Below, piece after piece: positions 6,694 to 15,800 of a DNA stretch of 30,906 nucleotides. Positions within the stretch are counted from its first letter, which is position 1, and each line of letters starts with the position of its first letter. Under the pieces are notes generated by a model, which searched no databases, was not told the origin of the DNA, and was given only the letters and a program-made list of their open reading frames with translations. The position numbers and the translations under genes were made by a program. Source of the DNA: Sandaracinus sp. (GTDB taxonomy: Bacteria > Myxococcota_A > Polyangia > Polyangiales > Houyiibacteriaceae); NCBI GenBank assembly GCA_020633125.1, contig JACKEH010000054.1, forward strand, positions 1 to 30,906, in the 5' to 3' direction.

Positions 6694-8879
6694 GCGAACG
6701 ACGCGTGGACAGCACCGACGAGATGTCGCGGCTCCCCGATTTCGCCGAGGTCGACTTCGACGCCGAGCTCGCGTCGCCCGAGCCGGCACCGGCTCCGCCG
6801 CGTGCGCCGTGGACGACGCCCGAGGGCATCGCCATCGACGATCACTACGAGCCGAGCGCGCTCGAGGGCGTCGACCACCTCGCGAGCGTTCCCGGCCTTC
6901 CGCCCTACGTGCGTGGCCCGTATTCGACGATGTACGTGCGCCAGCCGTGGACGGTCCGGCAATACGCCGGCTTCTCCACCGCCGAAGAGTCGAACGCCTT
7001 CTACCGCCGCAACCTCGCGGCGGGTCAGAAGGGCCTCTCGATCGCCTTCGACCTCGCGACGCACCGTGGCTACGACAGCGATCACCCGCGCGTGGCCGGC
7101 GACGTCGGCATGGCGGGCGTCGCCATCGATTCGATCCTCGACATGCGGATCCTCTTCGACCGCATTCCGCTCGATCAGATGAGCGTGTCGATGACGATGA
7201 ACGGGGCGGTGCTCCCGATCCTCGCGCTCTACGTCGTCGCCGGCGAAGAGCAGGGCGTCTCGCAGAAGCAGCTCAGCGGAACCATTCAGAACGACATTCT
7301 GAAGGAGTTCATGGTCCGCAACACGTACATCTATCCGCCGAAGCCCTCGATGCGGATCGTGGCGGACATCATCGCGCACACCGCGAAGGAGATGCCGCGC
7401 TTCAACAGCATCTCGATCAGCGGCTACCACATGCAAGAGGCCGGAGCGACGGCCGACCTCGAGCTCGGTTACACGCTCGCCGACGGCCTCGAGTACATCC
7501 GCACCGGCGTCGCGGCCGGCCTCGACGTGGACGCCTTCGCGCCGCGCCTCTCCTTCTTCTTCGCCATCGGCACGCACTTCTTCATGGAGGTCGCGAAGCT
7601 TCGCGCCGCGCGCCTGCTCTGGGCGAAGATCGTGAAGGCGCAGGGAGCGCAGAACCCGAAGTCGCTCGCGCTCCGCACGCATTGCCAGACCAGCGGTTGG
7701 TCGCTCACGGCGCAGGACGTCTACAACAACGTCGTCCGCACCGCGATCGAAGCGATGGCCGCCACGCAGGGCCACACGCAGAGCCTTCACACGAACTCCC
7801 TCGACGAAGCGCTCGCCCTTCCGACCGACTTCTCCGCCCGCATCGCGCGCAACACCCAGCTCCACCTGCAGATGGAGTCGGGCATGACGCGCACCATCGA
7901 TCCCTGGGGTGGCAGCCACTACGTCGAGCGACTCACGCACGAGCTCGCGAAGAAGGCGTGGGCGCACCTCGAAGAGGTCGAGGCGCTCGGCGGCATGACG
8001 AAGGCCATCGAAGAAGGCCTGCCGAAGCTGCGCATCGAAGAAGCCGCGGCGCGCACGCAGGCGCGCATCGACTCGGGCAAGCAGCCCATCGTCGGCGTGA
8101 ACGTCTACCCGCTCGACAAGGAAGAGCACATCCCCGTGCTCAAGGTGGACAACGCCGCGGTCCGCGAAGCGCAGATCGCGCGGCTGAAGGAGCTTCGAGC
8201 GTCGCGCGACGAAGCGACCGTGAAGTCGGCGCTCGAAGCGATGACGAACGCCGCGAGCACCGAAGGCCCCGACTCCGGGAACCTGCTCGCCCTCGCCATC
8301 GACGCCGCGCGCGCGAAGGCGACCGTCGGCGAGATGAGCGACGCGCTCGAGAAGGTCTTCGGGCGCTACGAGGCCACCCTCCGGAGCATCAGCGGCGTGT
8401 ACACGAGCGAAGCCAGCGACGACGCGACGGTGACGAAGGCACGCCAGCGCGCCGAGAAGTTCCTCGAGGACCACGGCCGCCGACCGCGCATCTTGGTCGC
8501 GAAGATGGGCCAAGACGGTCACGACCGTGGTCAGAAGGTCATCGCGACGGCGTTCGCGGACCTCGGCTTCGACGTCGACGTGGGGCCGCTCTTCCAGACG
8601 CCGGAAGAGACCGCGCGTCAGGCGGTGGAGAACGACGTGCACGTGGTCGGCGCGTCGAGCCTCGCCGCGGGTCACCTCACGCTCGTGCCGCAGCTTCGCA
8701 AGGCCCTCGACGACCTCGGCCGCAAGGACATCGTGGTCGTGGTCGGTGGCGTGATCCCCCCCGACGACTACGACGCGCTTCGCGAGGCGGGCGCGGCAGC
8801 GATCTTCGGACCGGGCACGGTGATCGGCGAAGCGGCGGTCGCGCTGCTCGACACGCTCGAAGCCCAGCTCGACGAATGA
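6690..8879 (+). CDS. mutB: methylmalonyl-CoA mutase large (alpha, catalytic) subunit
   Basis: A 729-residue catalytic subunit that interconverts (R)-methylmalonyl-CoA and succinyl-CoA through a cobalamin radical reaction in propionate, odd-chain and branched-chain metabolism. The barrel domain (about 60-560) carries GPYSTMYVRQPWTVRQYAGF, FDLATHRGYDSDHPRV, the NDILKEFMVRNTYIYPP stretch, RTHCQTSGWSLTAQDVYNN and TQSLHTNSLDEALALPT. The C-terminal cobalamin domain (about 600-729) has the cobalt-ligand motif DGHDRG with H611, followed by VVGASSLAAGH and VVVGGVIPPDDY. The ATG at 6690 has GAGGAG six bases upstream and overlaps the mutA stop by four bases. Length and motifs are fully typical, so it should be an active enzyme. 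Confidence 0.97.
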   Translation: MSERRVDSTDEMSRLPDFAEVDFDAELASPEPAPAPPRAPWTTPEGIAIDDHYEPSALEGVDHLASVPGLPPYVRGPYSTMYVRQPWTVRQYAGFSTAEESNAFYRRNLAAGQKGLSIAFDLATHRGYDSDHPRVAGDVGMAGVAIDSILDMRILFDRIPLDQMSVSMTMNGAVLPILALYVVAGEEQGVSQKQLSGTIQNDILKEFMVRNTYIYPPKPSMRIVADIIAHTAKEMPRFNSISISGYHMQEAGATADLELGYTLADGLEYIRTGVAAGLDVDAFAPRLSFFFAIGTHFFMEVAKLRAARLLWAKIVKAQGAQNPKSLALRTHCQTSGWSLTAQDVYNNVVRTAIEAMAATQGHTQSLHTNSLDEALALPTDFSARIARNTQLHLQMESGMTRTIDPWGGSHYVERLTHELAKKAWAHLEEVEALGGMTKAIEEGLPKLRIEEAAARTQARIDSGKQPIVGVNVYPLDKEEHIPVLKVDNAAVREAQIARLKELRASRDEATVKSALEAMTNAASTEGPDSGNLLALAIDAARAKATVGEMSDALEKVFGRYEATLRSISGVYTSEASDDATVTKARQRAEKFLEDHGRRPRILVAKMGQDGHDRGQKVIATAFADLGFDVDVGPLFQTPEETARQAVENDVHVVGASSLAAGHLTLVPQLRKALDDLGRKDIVVVVGGVIPPDDYDALREAGAAAIFGPGTVIGEAAVALLDTLEAQLDE

Positions 8880-8922
8880 GCGGCGTCGTCGTGAGCGTGC
8901 GTGCGCCGAGGGGCGTGCGCTG

Positions 8923-9894
8923 ATGGCGCTCTCCGCCGAGGCCCTCGCGGACGGCGTGCGCGCCGGCGATCGCGCGATGCTCGCGCGCGCGATCACGCTC
9001 GTCGAGAGCGAGCACCCCAAACACGAAGCCAAAGCGCAGGAGCTGCTCGCGGCGCTTCTTCCGCACACCGGCAAGGCGGTGCGTGTCGGCATCAGCGGCG
9101 TGCCGGGCGCGGGAAAGAGCACCTTCATCGACGCGATGGGCATGCGCCTCGTCGAGGCCGGTCATCGCGTCGCGGTGCTCGCGGTGGATCCGTCGAGCCG
9201 CGTGAGCGGCGGCAGCATCCTCGGCGACAAGACCCGCATGGCGCGCCTCTCGCGTGACGAGCGGGCGTACATTCGTCCGAGCCCGAGCGGCGGCACGCTC
9301 GGCGGCGTCGCGCGAAAGACCCGTGAGTCGATGCTGCTCTGCGAGGCCGCGGGCTTCGACGTCGTGCTCGTCGAGACGGTGGGCGTCGGACAGAGCGAGA
9401 CGGTGGTCAGCGACATGGTCGACGTGACGCTGGTCTTGCTGATCGCGGGCGGTGGCGACGAGCTGCAGGGCATCAAGCGCGGCATCCTCGAGGCCGTCGA
9501 CGTGCTCGTGATGAACAAAGCCGACGGCAACAACGTGATGCGCGCCGAGCAAGCGAAGGCCGAGCATCGCGCGGCGCTGCGGCTGCTTCGCGGGCACGAG
9601 GTGCCGGTCCTCACCTGCAGCAGCGTCGAAGGCACGGGCCTGCCCGACGTGTGGGACGCGCTCGTGAAGGTGCGCACCGACGCCGAAGAGAGCGGCAAGC
9701 TCGCGCGACGTCGCGAAGGGCAGATGGTCCGTTGGATGTGGCGCATGATCGAAGACGGCCTGAACGCCGCGTTGCGCCGCCACGAGGGCGTTCGCGCGAA
9801 GCTGCCGGCGCTCGAAGCCGAGGTTCGCGCCGGTCGCACGCCGCCGACCGCGGCCGCCCACGAGCTGCTCGCGCTCTTCGGCGTACGCAGCTGA
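8923..9894 (+). CDS. meaB: MeaB/ArgK-type G3E GTPase, chaperone of methylmalonyl-CoA mutase
   Basis: A 323-residue P-loop GTPase that gates cobalamin delivery to the mutase and protects it from inactivation. Walker A is GVPGAGKST (59-67), AVDPSSRVSGGSILGDKTRM is the switch region of the family, VLVETVGVGQSE (about 148-158) is Walker B plus switch II, and NKAD (198-201) is the guanine-specificity motif. The C-terminal helices (about 245-323) match the MeaB dimerisation arm. It lies 43 bases after mutB in the same direction, with GAGGGG ten bases before the ATG, so it is the third gene of the mut operon. Confidence 0.95.
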   Translation: MALSAEALADGVRAGDRAMLARAITLVESEHPKHEAKAQELLAALLPHTGKAVRVGISGVPGAGKSTFIDAMGMRLVEAGHRVAVLAVDPSSRVSGGSILGDKTRMARLSRDERAYIRPSPSGGTLGGVARKTRESMLLCEAAGFDVVLVETVGVGQSETVVSDMVDVTLVLLIAGGGDELQGIKRGILEAVDVLVMNKADGNNVMRAEQAKAEHRAALRLLRGHEVPVLTCSSVEGTGLPDVWDALVKVRTDAEESGKLARRREGQMVRWMWRMIEDGLNAALRRHEGVRAKLPALEAEVRAGRTPPTAAAHELLALFGVRS

Positions 9895-9906
9895 CCATCC
9901 CTTTCG

Positions 9907-9924
9907 CGCCTCGGAACGGAGGCG
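9907..9924 (+). terminator. hairpin after meaB, weak terminator
   Basis: CGCCTC (9907-9912) and GAGGCG (9919-9924) form a perfect 6-bp stem around GGAACG, 12 bases after the meaB stop. No U tract follows, so termination is uncertain. Confidence 0.3.
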
Positions 9925-9933
9925 GTGACGCGG

Positions 9934-9963
9934 TTGGACGCTGCCACCTCGGTCGCGCATGCT
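9934..9963 (+). promoter_or_regulatory. promoter of the small membrane protein gene
   Basis: TTGGAC (9934-9939), an 18-base spacer and CATGCT (9958-9963) form a sigma70-like promoter. The -10 ends 8 bases before the ATG at 9972, so the transcript would be leaderless or nearly so. Confidence 0.4.
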
Positions 9964-9971
9964 CGGCCGAG

Positions 9972-10256
9972 ATGAGCGACGAGCGACGCACGACGAGCGA
10001 CGCGAAGGCCGCCGTGGTCCTGGGATGGATCGCGGGCGGAGGCTTCGCGCTGCTCCTCAACTTCGTGGCCTTTCACAGCTTCGGTGACGGCTACCCCGTC
10101 GCCCCGACGAGCTTCGTCCTCTTCGTGCTCGGTGCGTTCGGCGGCATGCACCTGGCCGACCGCCTCGGGTCGCGCGCGCTTCGCGTGCTCGGCATCGCGA
10201 CCGGTGCCTTGGTCGGGTTGGCGCTCCTCGTGGTCGTCGCGTTGGCCGGCGGTTGA
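9972..10256 (+). CDS. small three-helix membrane protein of unknown function
   Basis: 94 residues. A short polar N-terminus (MSDERRTTSDAK) is followed by three hydrophobic segments at about 13-31, 46-63 and 72-93, the middle one containing the small-residue run GAFGGMH. I do not recognise the family. Codon use matches its neighbours and the ATG sits just after a promoter-like -10, which supports a real gene although no Shine-Dalgarno is present. It follows the mut operon in the same direction, but nothing ties it to mutase function. Confidence 0.6.
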   Translation: MSDERRTTSDAKAAVVLGWIAGGGFALLLNFVAFHSFGDGYPVAPTSFVLFVLGAFGGMHLADRLGSRALRVLGIATGALVGLALLVVVALAGG

Positions 10257-10262
10257 GCGCGA

Positions 10263-10282
10263 CACGAACGTCCTCGTTCGTG
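10263..10282 (+). terminator. perfect 8-bp hairpin after the small membrane protein gene
   Basis: CACGAACG (10263-10270) and CGTTCGTG (10275-10282) pair around TCCT, 6 bases after the stop codon. It lacks a U tract, like other putative terminators in this window. Confidence 0.45.
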
Positions 10283-10405
10283 CAACGGAGCGTTCCGTGT
10301 GAGCCACCTCTCGCGCCTCACGCACTGCGGGGAGGACGTCCAGCGCGCATCTCGCGCGGCAACGCACACCCAAGATGACGTCCCGTGCGTGTTTCGTACG
10401 GCAAC

Positions 10406-10435
10406 CTGACCGGTCGCTCGCGCTTGTGCTAGCGT
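10406..10435 (+). promoter_or_regulatory. sigma70-like promoter upstream of the AgmX-domain gene
   Basis: CTGACC (10406-10411), an 18-base spacer and TAGCGT (10430-10435), preceded by TGTGC as an extended -10-like context. This leaves a leader of about 65 nt before the GTG at 10505. Confidence 0.45.
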
Positions 10436-10504
10436 CCCGCGGTTTCTCGCGGCCGGCCCACCACCCATGGCAGCGAAACCTATCTTTCGAGACTCGAGGT
10501 CGAA

Positions 10505-11716
10505 GTGAGCGATCGTTCGGACGACGAACAGGATTTCGACGCCGATGCGCTGGCCGCGCTGGCGCGCCCGTCCATGCCTTCCGTGCCCCCTCCGGCGGAC
10601 GACGACGAAGACGAGGAGGACGCGAAAGTCGACCTTCGTGCGTTGACGACGTCGATGCCGCCGCCGGCCAACGACTCCGACGCGGCTCCCGCGGCGGTCG
10701 CGGCCGCGAGCCCAGCGCCGGAGCCCGACGCTCCCAAGGCGAAGGCGGCTCCGAAGGCGGAAGCGAAGCCCACCTCCAAGCCGGTCGTGAAGACCGTCGA
10801 AGCGGCGCGTCCGGCACCCGAAGTGGTGGCCGAGCCCACCGGCGGCGGCGGCATGGGCAAGACGCTTCTCGGCGTCGTGCTCGGCGCCGGCGTCGCCGTG
10901 GCGGCGCTGATGCTGATGCGGAAGGACGAGACGCCGTCCGAGGTGGCTTCGGCCGCCGCGCCCGCTCTCGCCGCGCCGAGCCCGGCTGCGACGGCGCCCG
11001 TCGAGCCCGAAGCGGCGGAGCCCACCGAAGTGCCTGGCGTCGAAGAGCCGGTCGAAGCGGCGGAGCCGAGCGAAGAACCCGTCGAAGAACCCGGCGTCGA
11101 AGCGGCGACCGAGCCCACGGAAGAAGCGCCTGCGGAAGAAGCGGCGACCGAGCCGGCGAACGATGGAACGGCCCGCAGCGAGCGTCGTCGTTCGACGTCC
11201 ACCGCACGTGTCGAGCCCGCCACGCCGGCCACCCCCGCGGCGATGACCGAGTCCGCGATGACCGAGTCCGCGATGACCGAAGCCACGATGGCGGCCGAGC
11301 CCGCGACGTCGGGGGAGCCGTCGCGCATGGACAGCATGGAAGACCTGCTCGATCGCGCGCTCGGCGGCATGAACCCGGCGGCGGCGGAGGCTCCCGCGGC
11401 GATGGCGGCGGCGACGCCCTCGGCCGATCCGGCGAACCTCCCCGAGACCCCCGATCGCGCCGCCGTCGCGCGCGCGCTCGGCGGCCTCATGCCCCGCATT
11501 CGCACGTGCGCGGGCGATCAGGTCGGCCTCGCCACCGCCCGCATCCGCGTGTCGAACGACGGCTCGGTCAACTCGGTCTCGATCGGCGGCAGCCCCTTCG
11601 GCGGCACCCCGCAGGGCGCCTGCATGGAAGGCGTGGTCCAGACCGCGCGCTTCCCGCGCTTCCGCCAGAGCCACTTCGATCTCACCTACCCCTTCGCGAT
11701 CCGCCCGATGAACTGA
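10505..11716 (+). CDS. AgmX/PglI C-terminal domain envelope protein (TonB-like)
   Basis: 403 residues. The acidic and Pro/Ala-rich cytosolic region (1-115) is followed by one transmembrane helix (about 119-138, LLGVVLGAGVAVAALMLM). A long Glu/Pro/Ala-rich periplasmic linker (about 140-310) leads to a compact C-terminal domain (319-403). That domain matches the module of myxobacterial AgmX/PglI gliding-related proteins, which resembles the TonB C-terminus: MPRIRTC, ATARIRVSNDGSVNSV, GACMEGVVQTARFPRF. Its two cysteines (C335, C373) probably form the family's usual disulfide. The GTG start has GAGG six bases upstream. A 15-bp tandem repeat lies in the linker. The stop codon lies inside the first unit of a 99-bp repeat. 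Membership in a motility complex cannot be claimed without neighbours such as agl genes. Confidence 0.82.
   Translation: MSDRSDDEQDFDADALAALARPSMPSVPPPADDDEDEEDAKVDLRALTTSMPPPANDSDAAPAAVAAASPAPEPDAPKAKAAPKAEAKPTSKPVVKTVEAARPAPEVVAEPTGGGGMGKTLLGVVLGAGVAVAALMLMRKDETPSEVASAAAPALAAPSPAATAPVEPEAAEPTEVPGVEEPVEAAEPSEEPVEEPGVEAATEPTEEAPAEEAATEPANDGTARSERRRSTSTARVEPATPATPAAMTESAMTESAMTEATMAAEPATSGEPSRMDSMEDLLDRALGGMNPAAAEAPAAMAAATPSADPANLPETPDRAAVARALGGLMPRIRTCAGDQVGLATARIRVSNDGSVNSVSIGGSPFGGTPQGACMEGVVQTARFPRFRQSHFDLTYPFAIRPMN
11240..11284 (+). repeat. 15-bp in-frame tandem repeat in the AgmX-domain linker
   Basis: Three consecutive 15-bp units (11240, 11255, 11270) encode AMTES, AMTES and AMTEA; the first two are identical and the third differs at its end. 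Copy-number change would lengthen the linker without breaking the frame. Confidence 0.8.
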
Positions 11717-11907
11717 AGCGGAATCTTCCGAAGCGAAGGGGACGTCAGTCCGCGAAGCCGCAGAAATCCGCGAAGCTGCCGCCCCCACGCGTGAGCGTGG
11801 GCGGGGGCGAACTGAAGCGGAATCTTCCGAAGCGGAGCGGACGAAGTCCGCGCAGCCGCAGAAATCCGCGAAACTGCCGCCCCCACGCGGGAGCGTGGGC
11901 GGTGCTC
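11710..11907 (+). repeat. two 99-bp tandem repeats with conserved hairpins
   Basis: Unit 1 is 11710-11808 and unit 2 is 11809-11907, about 90% identical. Each holds three hairpins: CGGAA/TTCCG; a GGAC/GTCC stem with loop GTCA in unit 1 and GAA in unit 2, extended to GCGGAC/GTCCGC in unit 2; and CCCACGC/GCGTGGG with loop GTGA in unit 1 and GGGA in unit 2. Both of the last loops fit the GNRA pattern if transcribed as plus-strand RNA. Unit 1 begins at the last codon of the AgmX-domain gene and contains its TGA. Confidence 0.85.
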
Positions 11908-12082
11908 TGTTCGCTTCGCTCACGAGGGAGGTGTCCCCGCCGGCCCCTCTCCTCTTCCACGCGCCTTGGCGCGCGGAAATCGGGTCGCTCCTGGGCGCTG
12001 CGCGCCCGCCGCGGGGGCGTCCCCAGCATCAACACCTCGCGCTTCGCGCTCGGGTTCGTGAAGCGCAGCGACGCTCCGTGAG
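11908..12082. other. non-coding stretch after the 99-bp repeats
   Basis: No gene is supported. Together with the 99-bp repeats it makes more than 400 bases without a plausible coding frame. It contains the mini-hairpin GCGC-TTC-GCGC (12039-12049), and TTCGCTTCGCTCA (11916-11928), whose complement TGAGCGAAGCGAA recurs at about 30873-30885. Confidence 0.5.
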
Positions 12083-12110
12083 AAACGCGGTCCCTCGGGG
12101 GCGCGTTTTT
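12083..12110 (+). terminator. intrinsic terminator
   Basis: AAACGCG (12083-12089) pairs with CGCGTTT (12102-12108), with an inner CCC/GGG extension, and ends in a run of five T. It closes the repeat island before the next gene and is the clearest U-tract terminator in the window. Confidence 0.75.
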
Positions 12111-12151
12111 CATGGGCCGCCCACGAACGACGACGCGCTATCGTCGCTCCG

Positions 12152-12751
12152 ATGCGTTGGGCGCCGATTCTCCTCCTCCTCGCCGCGTGCGGTGGTCCCT
12201 CGGCCGAACGGGCCGGTGCCTCGACGCTTCCACGCGCGATGCCCGCCGAGGCCTCGGAGCGTGAGGCGGTCTTGGCCGAGCTCGGGCGTCGCCTCTACGC
12301 GCATCTCGCGGAGGGAAACCCCACGGCCATCCTCTTCGAGGACGGGGCGCTACGTGACCTCCTCGAGCCGGACGCCGCCGAGCGCGCCCGTGCGGTGCGG
12401 GTCGCGCCGCTGCACGTGCATCCCGAGCGCTTGGCGCTCCTGCGCGAGGCCGAGCCGGCCAGCCTCTGCATCCAGGGAGGGGCCGAGGCCCAGCGCGGCG
12501 ATCCGCCCTTTGCGCTCAAGGGGGCGGCCTGGGTCTTCGAGCGCGCCCTCGTTTCGGGACGCCGGCCGGGAGGGCAGCGGGTGGCTCTTTGGATCGAGGG
12601 AACCTTCGTCCTGACCGACGGGGGCTTCGGGGCGATCGCCCTTCGCCGCGTGGAAGATCCGCGTTGGGAGCATAGCGATCTGGAGCTCGCCACCTGCGAT
12701 GTGCGTGTCGAGTTCGGTACACCACAAGATGTAGTGGTGGTCACACCGTGA
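12152..12751 (+). CDS. predicted lipoprotein of unknown function
   Basis: 199 residues. The N-terminus MRWAPILLLLAAC is a lipoprotein signal peptide with lipobox LAAC (C13). The mature part is mixed alpha/beta, with FALKGAAWVFERALV, RVALWIEGTFVLTDGGFGAIALRRVEDPRWEHSDLEL and a C-terminal VEFGTPQDVVVVTP. I do not recognise the fold. No Shine-Dalgarno precedes the ATG; a -10-like TATCGT (12139-12144) ends 7 bases upstream, suggesting a leaderless message. It stands alone between a terminator and smc. Confidence 0.75.
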   Translation: MRWAPILLLLAACGGPSAERAGASTLPRAMPAEASEREAVLAELGRRLYAHLAEGNPTAILFEDGALRDLLEPDAAERARAVRVAPLHVHPERLALLREAEPASLCIQGGAEAQRGDPPFALKGAAWVFERALVSGRRPGGQRVALWIEGTFVLTDGGFGAIALRRVEDPRWEHSDLELATCDVRVEFGTPQDVVVVTP

Positions 12752-12776
12752 AGCGCACCGCTCCTTGCGGAGTCTC

Positions 12777-12805
12777 TTGCTCAGGCGATCTCCACCCGGT
12801 ACCCA
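12777..12805 (+). promoter_or_regulatory. possible promoter of smc
   Basis: TTGCTC (12777-12782), a 17-base spacer and TACCCA (12800-12805) lie about 80 bases upstream of the smc start. The -35 is reasonable and the -10 weak. Confidence 0.3.
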
Positions 12806-12888
12806 TGGCGCTCTGATGGGGTGGTCGGCAGGTTCGCCGACCCGGTGACGATCGCGTCGATCCGAGCCGTCCCCGACCTGGAGCGACC

Positions 12889-15800
12889 GTGAAGATCCGC
12901 AAGCTCGAGATCATCGGCTTCAAGTCCTTCGTGGACAAAACGGTTCTGCATTTCGACCACGACGTGACGGGCATCGTCGGGCCGAACGGCTGCGGCAAGT
13001 CGAACGTCGTCGACGCCATCAAGTGGGTCATGGGTGAGCAGTCACCGTCCCGCCTTCGCGGCAAGGGGATGGAGGACGTCATCTTCAACGGCTCGGAGTC
13101 GCGTGGTCCGCACGGCTTCGCGGAGGTCTCGATCACCTTCGAGAACTCCGACGGCCTCGCCCCGCCCGAGTACCGCGACTACGCCGAGATCACGGTCACC
13201 CGGAAGCTCGATCGCCAGGGTCGCTCGGACTACCTCATCAACCGAACCCAGGTTCGTCTCCTCGACGTGACGAACCTCTTCCTCGGCACCGGCGTCGGTC
13301 GCCGTGCCTACTCGATCATCGAGCAGGGCCGCATCGGCTTCATCGTCTCGTCGAAGCCCGAGGACCGGCGCTCGATGATCGAAGAGGCGGCCGGCATCAC
13401 GAAGTTCAAGGTCCGCAAGCGCGCGGCCGAGAAGAAGATGGAGCAGACGCGCGCGAACCTGCAGCGCGTCGGCGACATCCTCGGCGAGCTCGACAAGAGC
13501 CTCTCGTCGCTGCAGCGGCAGGCCCAGAAGGCCGAGCGCTACAAGAAGTACCGCGACGAGGTGCGTGACCTCGAGCTCTACGTCGCGAGCTTTCGCTACC
13601 TCGAGCTCGTCGGAGAGACGCGCCTCGTGCGGGGCAGCCTCGAGACCGCGCAGGCGGCCGACGAAGGATCGCGTCTCGCGTTCCGCGTGCGTGAGGCCGA
13701 GCTCGAAGCCGAGCGCAGCGACGTCGAGCGTCACGGCTCCGCGGTCGAGAAGGCGCAGACGCGCGCCTACGAGCTCGACAACGCAGTGCGGGTGCTCGAG
13801 GGCCGTCAGACGCAGCTCAGCGATCGACTTCGCAACCTGCAGGAGCGCGAGCAGCTCGCGGAGCGTGAGCTCGGCGAGATCGTCGGCCAGCGCCGCACGC
13901 TCGTCGAAGAGCGCGACCAGCTCGCGACGGCCCTCGAGGATCTCGAGAAGGCCGAGGCCGAAGCGGCGTCGATCTTCGAGCGGGAGCAGAACGAGCTCGA
14001 CCGTCGCCGCGGCGCGGTGGCCGAAGCCGAGCTCGTGGTGACCTCCGCGCGTGGACGCGTGGCCGAGGCGGAGAAACGCCAGGCGCGCTCCGAAGCCGTG
14101 CTTCAGAGCTTCGAGCGCCGACGCGCCGACGCGCAGCAGCGCGCCGAGCGAATTCGCACCGAGCGCGAGCAGCTCGAAGCGCGTGCCCAGGAGCTTCGTC
14201 AGCAGCACGAAGAGCTCGCGGCTCGTCTCGAAGGCCTTCGCAGCGGCAAGGCGCAGACGGCCGAGCGCAAGGCGGAGATCGAAGCGGAGCTGCAGCAGCT
14301 GCGCACGACGATTCGCGAGCGCGACCAGCAGCTCGAGAAGCTCCGCGAGAAGGTGACGAGCAAGCGCTCGCGCCTGCGTTCGCTCAAGGAGGTCTCGTCG
14401 CGCTTCGAAGGCGTGGGCGCCGGCGTCCGTGCGCTGATGACGAAGCTCGGCGCGGAAGAGCAGCGCCGCCAGAAGGGCGTCGTCGGTCTCGTCGCCGACC
14501 GCATCGATTGCCCGCCCGAGCTCACGGGCGCGCTCGCGGGCGCGCTCGGCGAGTCGCTCCAGCACGTCGTGGTCTCGGGGCTCGAGGCCGGTGTCGGCGC
14601 GCTCGATTTCCTTCGCCAGCAGGCGAAGGGCCGCGCGACGCTGGTGCCGCGTCACCCGCGTCGCACGGTGGGCGCGCGTCGTCCGCTGCCGGAGCTCGAG
14701 GGCATCGTCGGCCGCCTCGGCGACCTCGTTCGGAGCAGCGCCGAAGACGAGATGTTGGTCCGTCACCTGACGGGCGACTTCGTGGTCGTGAAGGACCTCG
14801 AGGCCGCGCTGGCCGTGCATCGCAGCGGGCAGGTGGAAGAGACGCTGGTGACGCTCGACGGCGAGCGCCTCGCCACCGACGGAACGCTCACCGGCGGCCG
14901 CGGCGACGAGAGCGGCGCGCACATGATCGAGATGAAGCGCGAGATGCGCGAGCTCGAGGGCGTGGTCTCCGAGCTCGAGGCCGAGCTTCAGCACGCGGTC
15001 GAAGAGCACGGCGAGCTTCGCCGTCGCATCGCGGTCTTGCAGGCGGAGATCGACGGCGCGCGCAACGCGGCGCACGAGTCCGAGATCGCGATCGTGAAGG
15101 CGGAGAAGGACCTTCGTCGCGCCGAAGAAGACGCGGTGCAGGCGAGCAAGCGCGCCGAGCGGCTCGGCGAGGAGCTCCAGGCGCTCTCGGCGCAGCTCAC
15201 GGAAGCCGACGAAGAAGAGAGCGAGGCCCGCGCCGAGATCGCGTCGTCGAAGGCGTCGTTCGACGAGGCCTCGCAAGAGCTCGGCAGCGCGCAGGCCGTC
15301 TACCAGCAGCGTCAGCGCTCGGTGGAAGAGCAGTCGGCACGCGTCACCGAGGTGCGTGTGCGTGCGGCGCAGGCCCGCGAGCGCGCGGAGTCGGATCGCG
15401 GCGCCATCGAGCGTCTCGCGCGCAGCATCGTCGACCTCGACGCGCGTGAGGGGCGTCTTCGCGGCGACGTCGAGGCCGGAGCGGCCGAGCAGGGGCGCCT
15501 CGCGGCCGAGATGATGCTCGTGCGTGGCGAGCTTCACGACCGGGTCGGCGAAGCGATGAAGGCGCACGAGGTCCTCGGCGCGGCACGCCAGCTCTTCGAG
15601 TCGGCGCGGCTCGCGCTGCAAGAAGGCGAGGGTGGGCTTCGTGAGCTTCGGCGTCGCATCGACGAGGTCTCGGGCCGCGTCGGCGAGCTCACGCTTCGCG
15701 ACCGCGAGCTCTCGATGGAGCTCGAGCACCTCTTGGAGCAGATCGACGAGCGTCATCGCCTCGATCTGAAGACGGTGCTCATCGACTACCACAGCCGCGA

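Noticed and set aside
11745..12113. Minus-strand open frame of 122 codons through the repeat island
   Set aside because: Its composition (Arg, Gly, Phe, Leu runs) follows directly from the repeated non-coding units and it lacks a ribosome site. The repeats themselves are the better explanation.
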